DNA of 34,269 bases from Verrucomicrobiaceae bacterium (GTDB lineage: Bacteria; Verrucomicrobiota; Verrucomicrobiia; Chthoniobacterales; JAATET01): the NCBI GenBank assembly GCA_027488755.1, contig JAIYAZ010000106.1, positions 1 to 34,269 on the forward strand, given 5' to 3'. Below are positions 7,671-14,532 of the stretch, piece after piece. How positions within the stretch are numbered: position 1 is the stretch's first letter; each line of letters opens with the position of its first letter. The notes under the pieces are model-generated. The model was given only the letters and a program-made list of their open reading frames with translations. It did not search any database and had not been told where the DNA came from. The position numbers and the translations under genes were made by a program.

Positions 7671-7723
7671 ATTTTATTTGAGACGGCCGAAGGTTAACTG
7701 GGGTTAAATCCCGGGGTCAACTG
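7671..7723 (-). promoter_or_regulatory. marR promoter and candidate MarR operator
   Basis: On the minus strand a -10-like TAAAAT (7671-7676) lies 4 bases before the GTG start, with TTAACC about 15 bp upstream as a possible -35. Three similar elements, GTTGACCCC, TTTAACCCC and GTTAACC, lie at 13- and 10-bp intervals within 7692-7722 and overlap the -35. That placement fits autorepression, but the elements are short and the call is inference. Confidence 0.4.
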
Positions 7724-7750
7724 CCCGGATGAGGATTCGGCGCGAGGGCT

Positions 7751-8647
7751 TTACGGCGTGGGGGAGTAGATGCGGTCGCCGACCTGGGGGTTGCCGCTGA
7801 CGATGTCGGCGAGGAAGAACGGGGGATTGCGGTCGGCGGAGGCGCGGAGGACGCCGGTCTCGGAGTCGTTGCCGACGGAGTGGATGGCGGTGCCGGGGGC
7901 GAGGGTGAGGGAGCTGGTGGCGTCGACGAGGACGTAGCCGTCGGCGGCGTTGACGAGGCGGATGGTGCCGATCCACGCGGGCGGAGTGGCGGCGGGGGGC
8001 TGTTCGCGCCTGGGGAAGATGAGGTGCCAGCAGCGGGCAAAGAAACCTTCCTTGGGGGCGGCGGGGGCGGGGACCGCGGCGGGGGTGGCGGCGTTTTTCT
8101 TGGGGAAGAAGCGCTCCCAGGTGCGGACGAGGAGATTCGGGCCGGGGGTGGGCTTGGGCGCGGCCGTGTCGGTCACGGCGGCGGGTGTGGGGGAGGCGGT
8201 CGCGGCGGCGGTTGCGGGAGTTGGGCTCGGCGCGGGGGATTTTTTCGGGAAGAGGCGCTGCCAGGCTTGGGCGATGGGGTTGGCGCCGGGGGTGGGTTTG
8301 GGTTTGGGCGTGGCGGAGGGTTTCGGGGAGGGCGAGGCGGTGGGGCTCGGCGAGGCGCTGGCGTTGACGTCCTCGACGCGGGCGGTGGCGCGGTAGCGGG
8401 CGGTGGGCGTGGGGGACGCGGCGGGGGTGGCGGTGGGCTTTGGCGTGGCCTTGGGTTTCGGGGTGGCCTTGGGTTTGGGCGTGGGCGTCGGCTTCGGGGT
8501 GGGTTTTGGTTTGGGCGTGGGTTTGGGTTTGGCGGCGGCGGTCGCGGCGTTTTTTTTCCACGCGGCGCAGCCTCCGAGGAGCAGAGGGGCGGCCAGCAGG
8601 GCGGCGATCAGGAGGAGGAGGGAAAGCGGGGAGCGGAGGGCGCGCAT
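7751..8647 (-). CDS. Putative lipoprotein with Lys-Pro-Thr linker and three WxxxFP(K/R)(K/R) repeats
   Basis: I do not recognise a named family. From the ATG at 8645-8647 the protein has 298 residues. An N-terminal hydrophobic segment ends at LLLGGC (Cys27), a plausible lipobox. Residues 34-120 are almost only Lys, Pro, Thr and Ala, like a wall- or periplasm-spanning linker. Three short motifs follow: WQRLFPKK (129-136), WERFFPKK (177-184) and WHLIFPRR (207-214). The C-terminal domain (225-294) has a beta-rich pattern, with GTIRLVNAADGYVLVD, then GVLRAS and GNPQVGDRIY. It has its own leaderless-type promoter and is 84 bases upstream of marR on the same strand. The linker probably reaches across or binds peptidoglycan; this is inference. 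Confidence 0.8.
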   Translation of the reverse strand: MRALRSPLSLLLLIAALLAAPLLLGGCAAWKKNAATAAAKPKPTPKPKPTPKPTPTPKPKATPKPKATPKPTATPAASPTPTARYRATARVEDVNASASPSPTASPSPKPSATPKPKPTPGANPIAQAWQRLFPKKSPAPSPTPATAAATASPTPAAVTDTAAPKPTPGPNLLVRTWERFFPKKNAATPAAVPAPAAPKEGFFARCWHLIFPRREQPPAATPPAWIGTIRLVNAADGYVLVDATSSLTLAPGTAIHSVGNDSETGVLRASADRNPPFFLADIVSGNPQVGDRIYSPTP

Positions 8648-8654
8648 CGCGGGC

Positions 8655-8684
8655 ACGATAGAAAAGCGGAGGCGTTGGTGGCAA
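8655..8684 (-). promoter_or_regulatory. Predicted lipoprotein promoter, leaderless geometry
   Basis: On the minus strand -35 TTGCCA (8679-8684) and -10 TATCGT (8655-8660) are 18 bp apart, and the ATG follows after 7 bases. This is the same spacing as at yicC, and it supports the start at 8647. Confidence 0.55.
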
Positions 8685-8731
8685 GCGGGCGGCGACGGAT
8701 TTTGTTTGCAACCGGGCCGGGGATGCGGGGT

Positions 8732-8740
8732 TGTTATAGG
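8732..8740 (+). promoter_or_regulatory. Extended -10 element directly before the 8745 gene
   Basis: TGTTATAGG reads as an extended -10 (TG-N-TATAGG), with 4 bases between it and the ATG at 8745. No good -35 is seen at normal spacing; TTGCAA (8706-8711) is too far away. Confidence 0.4.
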
Positions 8741-8744
8741 CGTT

Positions 8745-9119
8745 ATGAAACTCATCCCTTCCTTCCTCCGTTTTTCCGTTCTTGGCTGCGCCGCCCTCGC
8801 GGTGAGCGTCGCGCCGCTCGTGCAGGCGCAGGCTCCGGCCGGCAATCAGACCAAGATTGCCCAGCGCATTGACAAGATGAAGCAGGAGCTCGGTCTGAGC
8901 GCGGATCAGGTCAGCAAGATCGAGGCGATCTACGCGGACCACAAGGCGGTCATTGACCCGATCTTCGCGGACAAGTCGCTCACGCCCGAGCAGAAGCGCG
9001 AGAAGGCCAAGGGCGCGATGCAGGACACGAAGAAGAAGGTCGACGCGGTGCTGACGCCCGACCAGCTCGCGAAGTGGAAGGCGCTGCGCAAGGAGCAGAA
9101 GGGCGCGGCGAAGCCGTAG
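8745..9119 (+). CDS. Small secreted LTxxQ/Spy-like protein
   Basis: The 124-residue protein has a signal peptide (MKLIPSFLRFSVLGCAALAVSVAPLVQAQA), with predicted cleavage near residue 30. The mature part is a charged helical domain. It has two related segments, LGLSADQVSKIEAIYADHK and LTPEQKREKAKGAMQDTKKK, then LTPDQLAKWKALRKEQK. Paired L(T/S)xxQ motifs are typical of the LTXXQ/Spy-CpxP type of periplasmic proteins, some of which act as chaperones. The gene is divergent from the lipoprotein gene and convergent with rlmH. An extended -10 lies 4 bases before the ATG, so it may be leaderless. A periplasmic chaperone role is inferred only from the motif and length. Confidence 0.82.
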   Translation: MKLIPSFLRFSVLGCAALAVSVAPLVQAQAPAGNQTKIAQRIDKMKQELGLSADQVSKIEAIYADHKAVIDPIFADKSLTPEQKREKAKGAMQDTKKKVDAVLTPDQLAKWKALRKEQKGAAKP

Positions 9120-9158
9120 TCCCGCGAGAGCCCATTTCTCCGGCGGGGGACCGATCAC

Positions 9159-9599
9159 TCATTCCCGGTGATACGGCGTCCCCCGCAGGATGGAATACGC
9201 GCGGTAGATCTGCTCCAACACCACGACGAGCGCGAGTTCGTGCTGGAGGGTGAGCGAGCTGAGGGAAATCACGCGGTCCGCCTGGGCCCGCGTTTCCGGA
9301 GTATGCCCGTCGGCGCCTCCGATGAGGACGGCCACGCGGCGCGTGGAGCGTTGTTCGAGCTGATCAATCATGCGCGCAAACTCCGCGCTCGTCAGGGACT
9401 CGCCGCGTTCATCGAGCAGGAGGCGGTGGCAGCCCGCGGTGCGTTCCAGCAGGGCGTGGCCTTCCTCGGCGGCAGAGCCCGCGCGGAGGGCGGCGGTTTC
9501 GATGGGCGTGAAGCGCGCGGCGCGGGCGAGGTAGTCCTCGGTGGCGAGGCGGGCGTGGGCGAGCCGGGGCTTGCCGATGGTGGCGATCAACCACTTCAT
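9159..9599 (-). CDS. rlmH: RlmH, 23S rRNA (pseudouridine1915-N3)-methyltransferase
   Basis: This SPOUT-class enzyme methylates pseudouridine 1915 in helix 69 of 23S rRNA within the assembled 70S ribosome. The 146-residue protein has the family's usual length. LLLDERGESLTSAEFA is near residues 60-75. The SAM-binding knot is marked by VLIGGADG (91-98), SLSSLTLQHE (112-121) and VLEQIYRAYSI (127-137), and the end is PYHRE (142-146). It is convergent with the secreted-protein gene and divergent from rplM across 77 bp. All hallmark motifs are present, so the call is secure. Confidence 0.97.
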   Translation of the reverse strand: MKWLIATIGKPRLAHARLATEDYLARAARFTPIETAALRAGSAAEEGHALLERTAGCHRLLLDERGESLTSAEFARMIDQLEQRSTRRVAVLIGGADGHTPETRAQADRVISLSSLTLQHELALVVVLEQIYRAYSILRGTPYHRE

Positions 9600-9633
9600 G
9601 CGGGGCGCGGATGGAAATTTGTTGAATTGGGGT

Positions 9634-9662
9634 TTGACATCCCCCGGGGGAGGTGGTGTCTT
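9634..9662 (+). promoter_or_regulatory. Predicted rplM-rpsI promoter
   Basis: A consensus -35 TTGACA (9634-9639) is followed after 17 bp by TGTCTT (9657-9662), a weak -10. The spacer holds a perfect 12-base palindrome, TCCCCCGGGGGA (9640-9651). With this promoter the leader before the rplM ATG (9677) would be only about 8 bases. Confidence 0.5.
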
Positions 9663-9676
9663 TTTGACCCTTTTCC

Positions 9677-10105
9677 ATGAAGACCTTTTCGGCCAAAGCA
9701 GAAGACGTAAAACGCGACTGGTGGGTGATTGACGCCAAGGACCAGTTGCTCGGGCATGTCGCCGTTAAAGCTGCGACGCTCCTGCGCGGCAAGCACAAGG
9801 CGATTTTCACGAACCACGTGGACACCGGCGACTTTGTCGTCGTGATCAACGCCGACCAGGTTCGCATCGGCGGCAAGAAGGAAGTGCAGAAGACCTACAT
9901 GAGCTTCTCGGGATTTGTGGGCGGCCACAAATCGGAAACCTTCCGCGCCCGTCGTGAGCGTCGTCCGGAGTTGCTCATTGAACGCGCGGTGAAGGGCATG
10001 ATCATGCACAACGCCCTCGGTTCCACCACCTACCGCAAGCTCAAGGTTTACAGCGGCTCCGAGCACCCGCACGAAGCCCAGAACCCCAAGGCGGTCGCCC
10101 TTTAA
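9677..10105 (+). CDS. rplM: 50S ribosomal protein L13
   Basis: L13 is an early-assembling protein of the large ribosomal subunit. The 142-residue protein shows the family pattern: WWVIDAKDQLLGHVAVKAATLLRGKHK near residues 15-41, GDFVVVINADQVRIGGKK, then RPELLIERAVKGMIMHN and the C-terminal LKVYSGSEHPHEAQNP. rpsI follows after 14 bases, the widely conserved rplM-rpsI arrangement. There is no Shine-Dalgarno; the start follows a pyrimidine stretch. A consensus -35 lies in the short upstream gap. Confidence 0.98.
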   Translation: MKTFSAKAEDVKRDWWVIDAKDQLLGHVAVKAATLLRGKHKAIFTNHVDTGDFVVVINADQVRIGGKKEVQKTYMSFSGFVGGHKSETFRARRERRPELLIERAVKGMIMHNALGSTTYRKLKVYSGSEHPHEAQNPKAVAL

Positions 10106-10119
10106 TTTTTCTCTCACCC

Positions 10120-10509
10120 ATGTCCACCGAATACTCCGCCACCGGACGTCGCAAGGAATCCGTCGCCAAAATCTGGGCGACGGCCGGCTCCGGCTCCATC
10201 CGCGTCAACGAACGCGATTTCACCGATTACTTCCCCACGCTCTCGCTGCAGAATGACATTCTGCGTCCGCTGGAGCTGGCGAACAGCGTCCACGCCTACG
10301 ATTTCCGCGTCAGCACCAACGGCGGCGGCGTTCACGGCCAGGCCGGCGCGCTTCGCCTCGCGATCAGCCGCGTGCTCATTGAGATCAATCCGGAGCTCCG
10401 CCCAGTCCTGAAAAAGGAAGGCCTGCTCACGCGTGATCCCCGCATGAAGGAGCGCAAGAAGCCCGGCCAGCCCGGTGCCCGCAAGCGCTTCCAGTTCTCC
10501 AAGCGCTAA
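10120..10509 (+). CDS. rpsI: 30S ribosomal protein S9
   Basis: S9 belongs to the head of the small subunit, and its C-terminal tail reaches the P-site tRNA. The 129-residue protein begins YSATGRRKESVAKIWATAGSG and has GGGVHGQAGALRLAISRVL in the middle. It ends RMKERKKPGQPGARKRFQFSKR, with the invariant SKR terminus intact. It is 14 bases after rplM, and a strong intrinsic terminator lies about 20 bases after its stop, so rplM-rpsI form a two-gene transcription unit. Confidence 0.98.
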   Translation: MSTEYSATGRRKESVAKIWATAGSGSIRVNERDFTDYFPTLSLQNDILRPLELANSVHAYDFRVSTNGGGVHGQAGALRLAISRVLIEINPELRPVLKKEGLLTRDPRMKERKKPGQPGARKRFQFSKR

Positions 10510-10527
10510 ACCCTTTCCCTCCCGAGG

Positions 10528-10566
10528 AAAAAAGGCCGTCTGTCCGCAAGGGCAGTCGGCCTTTTT
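10528..10566 (+). terminator. Rho-independent terminator after rpsI
   Basis: An A-run precedes the stem GGCCG-T-CTGTCC, a GCAA tetraloop and GGGCAG-T-CGGCC, followed by TTTTT (10562-10566). The flanking A- and T-runs extend the stem, and the shape is classic. Confidence 0.92.
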
Positions 10567-10618
10567 CGTGCGGCGGCCGGGGGCGCGGCGGTCCCCGGAA
10601 AGGCCCATGCGCCGTTCC

Positions 10619-10647
10619 TTGCGTGCCTCCCGGCCAGACCCTACATT
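10619..10647 (+). promoter_or_regulatory. Predicted FmdB-like gene promoter, leaderless geometry
   Basis: -35 TTGCGT (10619-10624) and -10 TACATT (10642-10647) are 17 bp apart, and the ATG at 10655 follows after 7 bases. It lies directly after the rpsI terminator, so the FmdB-MFS pair starts a new unit. Confidence 0.6.
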
Positions 10648-10654
10648 TCCCGCC

Positions 10655-10873
10655 ATGCCCACGTATGTGTATGAAACCGTCGGCCGCCCGCGGCGCCGCT
10701 ACGAGATCAAGCAGAGCATGAAGGACGACGCGCTGCGCGTGCACCCCGAGACGGGCGAGGAGATTCGCCGCGTGATCACGGGCGGCTTCGGCTACATGGG
10801 CAAGAGCCGCGGGGAAGCGCCGGCGCCGGCCTCGCATGGGTGCGGCTCGGGGGCCTGCGGCTGCCACCACTAG
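10655..10873 (+). CDS. FmdB-like small protein that has lost the zinc-ribbon cysteines
   Basis: The 72-residue protein follows the FmdB/CxxC_CXXC_SSSS family outline. It has MPTYVYE at the start, then RRYEIKQSMKDDALRVHPETG (14-34) and IRRVITGGFGYMGKS (37-51). In the usual family the Y-x-C-xx-CG and CPxCG motifs bind zinc; here the matching positions read YETVGRP and HPETGE, with no cysteine. Instead three cysteines and three histidines are gathered in the tail HGCGSGACGCHH (61-72). The stop codon is immediately followed by the ATG of an MFS exporter, so the two are co-transcribed. The function of FmdB-like proteins is poorly known; a metal-handling tail is inference. Confidence 0.8.
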   Translation: MPTYVYETVGRPRRRYEIKQSMKDDALRVHPETGEEIRRVITGGFGYMGKSRGEAPAPASHGCGSGACGCHH

Positions 10874-12100
10874 ATGGCCGACAAGCGCGGGCAGCTTGGG
10901 ATTATTTTTCTCACGATCCTGATCGACATGATCGGGTTCGGGATCGTGATTCCCGTGCTGCCGATCTACGCGGAGAGTTTTGGCGCGACGGCGTGGCAGA
11001 ACGGCCTGCTCGTTGCTTCGTTTTCGTTCGCGCAATTTCTCGCCGCGCCGCTGTGGGGGCGGCTTTCCGACCGGATCGGGCGCCGGCCGGTGCTGCTGGT
11101 GAGCGTGCTGGCGACGGCGGTGGGCTTTCTGCTGATGGGGCTGGCGGATTCGCTGGTGCTGCTTTTTGTGGCGCGGATTCTGGCCGGCGTGGCGGGGGGC
11201 AATATCGGCACCGCGCAGGCCTACGTGGCGGACATTTCCACGCGGGAGGAGCGGGCGAAGGCGATGGGGCTGCTCGGGGCGGCGTTTGGCCTGGGGTTTG
11301 TTTTTGGGCCGGCGATTGGCGGTGTGGTGAGCGCGTTCTTCGGGCTGCATGCGCCGTTTCTGCTGGCGGCGGTGATGGCGCTGGGCAACGCGGGTCTGAT
11401 CGCGCTGCTCCTGCCGGAAAGCCTGCCGGTGGAGCGGCGGGGGGGCGGGGAGCGCGAGTCGGTGTTTGAGGTTTTTCGCCACGCGGATGGCCGCGTCTAC
11501 GCACTGGCGACGGCGACGTATTTCTGCCTGATCGCGGGGTTCTCGATGATGACGACGATTTACGCGCTGTTTCTGCTGCACCGCTTCGGGCTCGATGCGC
11601 TGCACACGGGTGGCATGCTGGCGATGGTCGGGCTGATCGGGGCGTTCATTCAGGGCGGGTTGATCGGGCGGCTCGTGCGCCGCTTTGGCGAGGCGCGGCT
11701 GGCGACGGCCGGCGCGCTGGTGCTGACCGCGGGGCTGTTCGCGCTCCCGCTGGTGGTTGGCTTGGGCACGCTGGTGCTGGCGAGCGCGGTGGTCGCCATC
11801 GGCAACAGCCTGCTCATGCCGACGCTCTCGGGCATCGCGTCGCGCAGCGTGTCGGAGGACTGGCAGGGCCGCGCGCTGGGGCTGTTGCAGAGCGCCGGGT
11901 CCCTCGCGCGCTGGATCGGGCCGGCGCTGGCGGGCTGGCTGCTGACGTTTGATCTCGGGCGGCCGATCGAGGACTATGCGCGCTCGCCCCTTTGGGCCGG
12001 GGCGGCGCTGGTCGGGGTGTCCGTGCTTTTCACGCTCGCGCTGCCGCGCCGAATGGGCGGAGACGCGGCGGTGTCCGCGCCGGCGAACGACGCGGTTTAG
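10874..12100 (+). CDS. TetA-like MFS drug exporter (DHA1 family)
   Basis: The 408-residue protein has about 12 transmembrane helices and the proton-driven drug efflux signatures. IDMIGFGIVIPVLPIYAESFG is in helix 1, GRLSDRIGRRPVLL is the motif A loop at about residues 62-75, and GxxxGPxxGG-like FVFGPAIGG (motif C, antiporter type) is in helix 5. It starts directly after the stop of the FmdB-like gene with no spacing. Its stop overlaps the stop of the convergent gene by 4 bases. The resemblance is to TetA/Bcr-type exporters. The real substrate cannot be told, and a link to tetracycline should not be assumed. Confidence 0.9.
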   Translation: MADKRGQLGIIFLTILIDMIGFGIVIPVLPIYAESFGATAWQNGLLVASFSFAQFLAAPLWGRLSDRIGRRPVLLVSVLATAVGFLLMGLADSLVLLFVARILAGVAGGNIGTAQAYVADISTREERAKAMGLLGAAFGLGFVFGPAIGGVVSAFFGLHAPFLLAAVMALGNAGLIALLLPESLPVERRGGGERESVFEVFRHADGRVYALATATYFCLIAGFSMMTTIYALFLLHRFGLDALHTGGMLAMVGLIGAFIQGGLIGRLVRRFGEARLATAGALVLTAGLFALPLVVGLGTLVLASAVVAIGNSLLMPTLSGIASRSVSEDWQGRALGLLQSAGSLARWIGPALAGWLLTFDLGRPIEDYARSPLWAGAALVGVSVLFTLALPRRMGGDAAVSAPANDAV

Positions 12101-13443
12101 CGCTTCGGGGCCGCGGGGCGGCTCAGGGCCTGGCCGGGGATGGTGGCGAGGTAGACGCCCTGGGACCGATCGGTGAACATGGCCTTTAGGGCGAGTCGTT
12201 CGCCGATGAGGCATTCGCTGGCGATCTCGAAGGTGAGGACCTGCTTGCCTTCCACGGGCTGGCGATTGTCTGCGAGAAGAAAGAGGGCATCGGAGTCGGG
12301 CCGGTAGAGGAACACGCCGACAAAGCGGCCTGCGCCGGCCTGGAAGATGATCTCGCGGTCGATGATGGTGGGATAGATTGCGAATTGGGTGAACGTGTTT
12401 TCGAAGAGGCCGGACAGGCCGGTGGTGGTGTCGGCGATGACGCGGGGCGTCGATTCGTTCGCGGGCATCCAGTAAATTCCCGAGAAGGATTTTCCGCGGG
12501 CGACGAAGGTGATGAGGCCGTTGCGAATCGGGGCGCTGTGGATGCTGGTGAAGGCTTCGCCGGGCAGGCCGGGCACGGGTGTGTTCCAATCGACCACGCG
12601 GCGGAGGGAGGCGAGGGTGGGGGCGGGGAGTTTTCCCGCGGCGTCCTTGACCCACGCGTAGATGCCGCGATTCGGGGTGTTGGTCCCGTGGGGATCGTCG
12701 ACGCGCGCGGCGCGAAAGGCGATCTCACCGAGGTTGTTCCAGTTCTGCGGCGAGAAGTAGCGGAACGTCGCGCCGTCCCCGTCCGGGATGGCCTGGCCGG
12801 CATGCACGAGCACGGTGTGGGTGCGGGCGACCACATCGTAGAGGGCGAGGAGCGGCCCGGCGGCGGTGGTCGCGGTGTAGACGATCTTTGTGCCGCTGTA
12901 GGAGGCGTAGTCGACGCCGGTAAGCACGCCGGTTTCGACGTTGGTTTCGCCGGTGCGGGCGATGGTTTCGAGGGTGCCTTTGCGCCAGAGGTAGATGCCC
13001 TGGCGGTTGTCGGTGGAGGCGGCGTTGAAGACAAAGTCGGAAAGATTGTCGCCCATGTGCAGGCCGAGAATCGAAATGAAGCGGGCGTCGGTGGTGCCCG
13101 GAACGATGGTCTCCCGGCCGGACACGAGCGCGAGCAGCCTGCCATCAGCCGCCGAGGAACGGTAGATGCCGAGGTGGTCACCCTTGGTTTGGCCGATCAA
13201 GGGATCGTCCGCGATGAAGGTGACGTTGAGTTCCGCGTCCACGTAGGGGTAGCGGAAATTCGTGAACGGGATGCGGGTGGAAAGCGGCTGAAGGGTGGAG
13301 GAAAGCGGCACCGTGGTGGTGTCCGCGACCACCTCGTCAATCCGCCCCTTCGTGTCCACCCAGGTCTCCGCGGCAACCGCTGAAAAAAACCCTCCGCCCA
13401 GCAGCAGCGCGCCGGCCATGATCCCACCCGCAAGTTTTTTCAC
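12097..13443 (-). CDS. Secreted repeat protein of unknown function (GIY repeats, propeller-like)
   Basis: I do not recognise a named function. With the GTG start at 13441-13443 the protein has 448 residues and begins KKLAGGIMAGALLLGGGFFSAVAA, a normal Sec signal peptide. A longer frame reaches an ATG at 13477-13479, which would add 12 residues including SRRGFAS. The mature part has loose repeats of about 55-75 residues, each with GIY or similar followed by a short strand and a Gly-rich turn: HLGIYRSS, QGIYLWRKG, LALYDVVA, RGIYAWVKD, SGIYWMPAN, VGVFLYRPD and GVYLAT. This suggests a beta-propeller-like extracellular domain, like the large repeat proteins common in planctomycetes and verrucomicrobia. 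It converges on the MFS gene with overlapping stops. Confidence 0.8.
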   Translation of the reverse strand: MKKLAGGIMAGALLLGGGFFSAVAAETWVDTKGRIDEVVADTTTVPLSSTLQPLSTRIPFTNFRYPYVDAELNVTFIADDPLIGQTKGDHLGIYRSSAADGRLLALVSGRETIVPGTTDARFISILGLHMGDNLSDFVFNAASTDNRQGIYLWRKGTLETIARTGETNVETGVLTGVDYASYSGTKIVYTATTAAGPLLALYDVVARTHTVLVHAGQAIPDGDGATFRYFSPQNWNNLGEIAFRAARVDDPHGTNTPNRGIYAWVKDAAGKLPAPTLASLRRVVDWNTPVPGLPGEAFTSIHSAPIRNGLITFVARGKSFSGIYWMPANESTPRVIADTTTGLSGLFENTFTQFAIYPTIIDREIIFQAGAGRFVGVFLYRPDSDALFLLADNRQPVEGKQVLTFEIASECLIGERLALKAMFTDRSQGVYLATIPGQALSRPAAPKR

Positions 13444-13450
13444 GGAGGCA

Positions 13451-13479
13451 AAACTTGCAAATCCCCGCCGGGAACGCAA
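13451..13479 (-). promoter_or_regulatory. Possible promoter supporting the GTG start at 13443
   Basis: On the minus strand TTGCGT (13474-13479), 17 bp, AAGTTT (13451-13456) and then 7 bases lead to GTG. The geometry matches the other leaderless-type promoters in the window, but the -10 sequence is poor. Confidence 0.35.
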
Positions 13480-13559
13480 CGCGCGACTCGGGAAATCGTC
13501 ACGCGGATTTTGACATTGCCAGCTTGCGGGGCGTCCCTAGCATGCACCGGGCCGCTCCC

Positions 13560-14525
13560 ATGTTCCGACCCGCTCCCGAATTGAAAATTTTCACGGGCAA
13601 CGCGCATCGCCAGCTCGCGTTAGCCATCGCCAACTATCTCGGCGTTCCTCTCGGGGACGCGTCGGTCGCGTCGTTTCCCGACGGCGAAACCTACGTCAAG
13701 ATCAACGAGAACATCCGCGGTCGCGACGTTTACATCGTCCAGCCGACGTGCCCGCCCACGAATCAGAACCTCATGGAGCTGCTGATTCTTGTGGACGCCG
13801 CCCGCCGCGCGAGCGCGGATCGCATCACGGCGGTGATCCCGTTTTTTGGCTACGCCCGCCAGGACCGCAAGGATCAGCCGCGCGTGCCCATCACCGCGAA
13901 GCTTGTGGCGAATCTCCTCGTCGCCGCGGGCGTGCAGCGCGTGCTGACGATGGACCTCCACGCGCAGCAGTTGCAGGGGTTCTTTGACATCCCCGTCGAC
14001 CACCTTTACGCGCTGCCGGTGCTGATGAATTATCTGAACACGCGCGACCTGGGGAAACTCGTCGTTGTCTCGCCCGACGTGGGCGGCGTCAAGATGGCCT
14101 CGGCCTACGCCACCGCGCTCGGCGCCCGTCTCGCCATCGTGGTGAAGAAGCGGAAATCCGCCACGGAGACCGAGGCCTCGCACGTGATCGGTGACGTTTA
14201 CGGCCAGAATGTGCTCATCGTCGACGACCTCACCGAGACCGCCGGCACCATCACCAACGCGGCCGCCATTCTCAAAGATCGCGGGGCGCAGGAGATTTAT
14301 GCTGGCATTTCCCACGCGGTGCTGACAGATTTGGCGGTTGAGCGATTAAAGAACTCTTCCATCAAGGAATTGATCACCACGGACAGCACGCCGGTTCATT
14401 CGGGTGCCGCCGGTTGCGTCAAAGTGCTGTCAGTTGCCGAGCTACTGGGCGAAGGCATTAAACGCATCCACGACGACGAGTCGGTGACGTCGCTCTTTGA
14501 ACTGAAGAAAAAATCCGAAAACTAA
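13560..14525 (+). CDS. prs: Ribose-phosphate pyrophosphokinase (PRPP synthetase)
   Basis: It makes PRPP from ribose 5-phosphate and ATP, the precursor for nucleotides, histidine and NAD. With the ATG at 13560 the protein has 321 residues, normal for class I enzymes, and begins just before the family N-terminus LKIFTGNAHRQLA. FFGYARQDRK (95-104) is the flexible loop, MDLHAQQ (131-137) the ATP/metal site, and VLIVDDLTETAGT (218-230) the ribose-phosphate binding signature. An ATG at 13542 would add six residues. TTGACA at 13510-13515 is a good -35 but no clear -10 follows. rplY begins 7 bases after the stop, the conserved prs-rplY-pth order. Confidence 0.96.
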   Translation: MFRPAPELKIFTGNAHRQLALAIANYLGVPLGDASVASFPDGETYVKINENIRGRDVYIVQPTCPPTNQNLMELLILVDAARRASADRITAVIPFFGYARQDRKDQPRVPITAKLVANLLVAAGVQRVLTMDLHAQQLQGFFDIPVDHLYALPVLMNYLNTRDLGKLVVVSPDVGGVKMASAYATALGARLAIVVKKRKSATETEASHVIGDVYGQNVLIVDDLTETAGTITNAAAILKDRGAQEIYAGISHAVLTDLAVERLKNSSIKELITTDSTPVHSGAAGCVKVLSVAELLGEGIKRIHDDESVTSLFELKKKSEN

Positions 14526-14532
14526 TCCCGTT

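Noticed and set aside
13510-13544. A complete prs promoter around TTGACA
   Set aside because: The -35 is good, but no acceptable -10 lies at 16-19 bp. I mention the -35 only in the prs entry.
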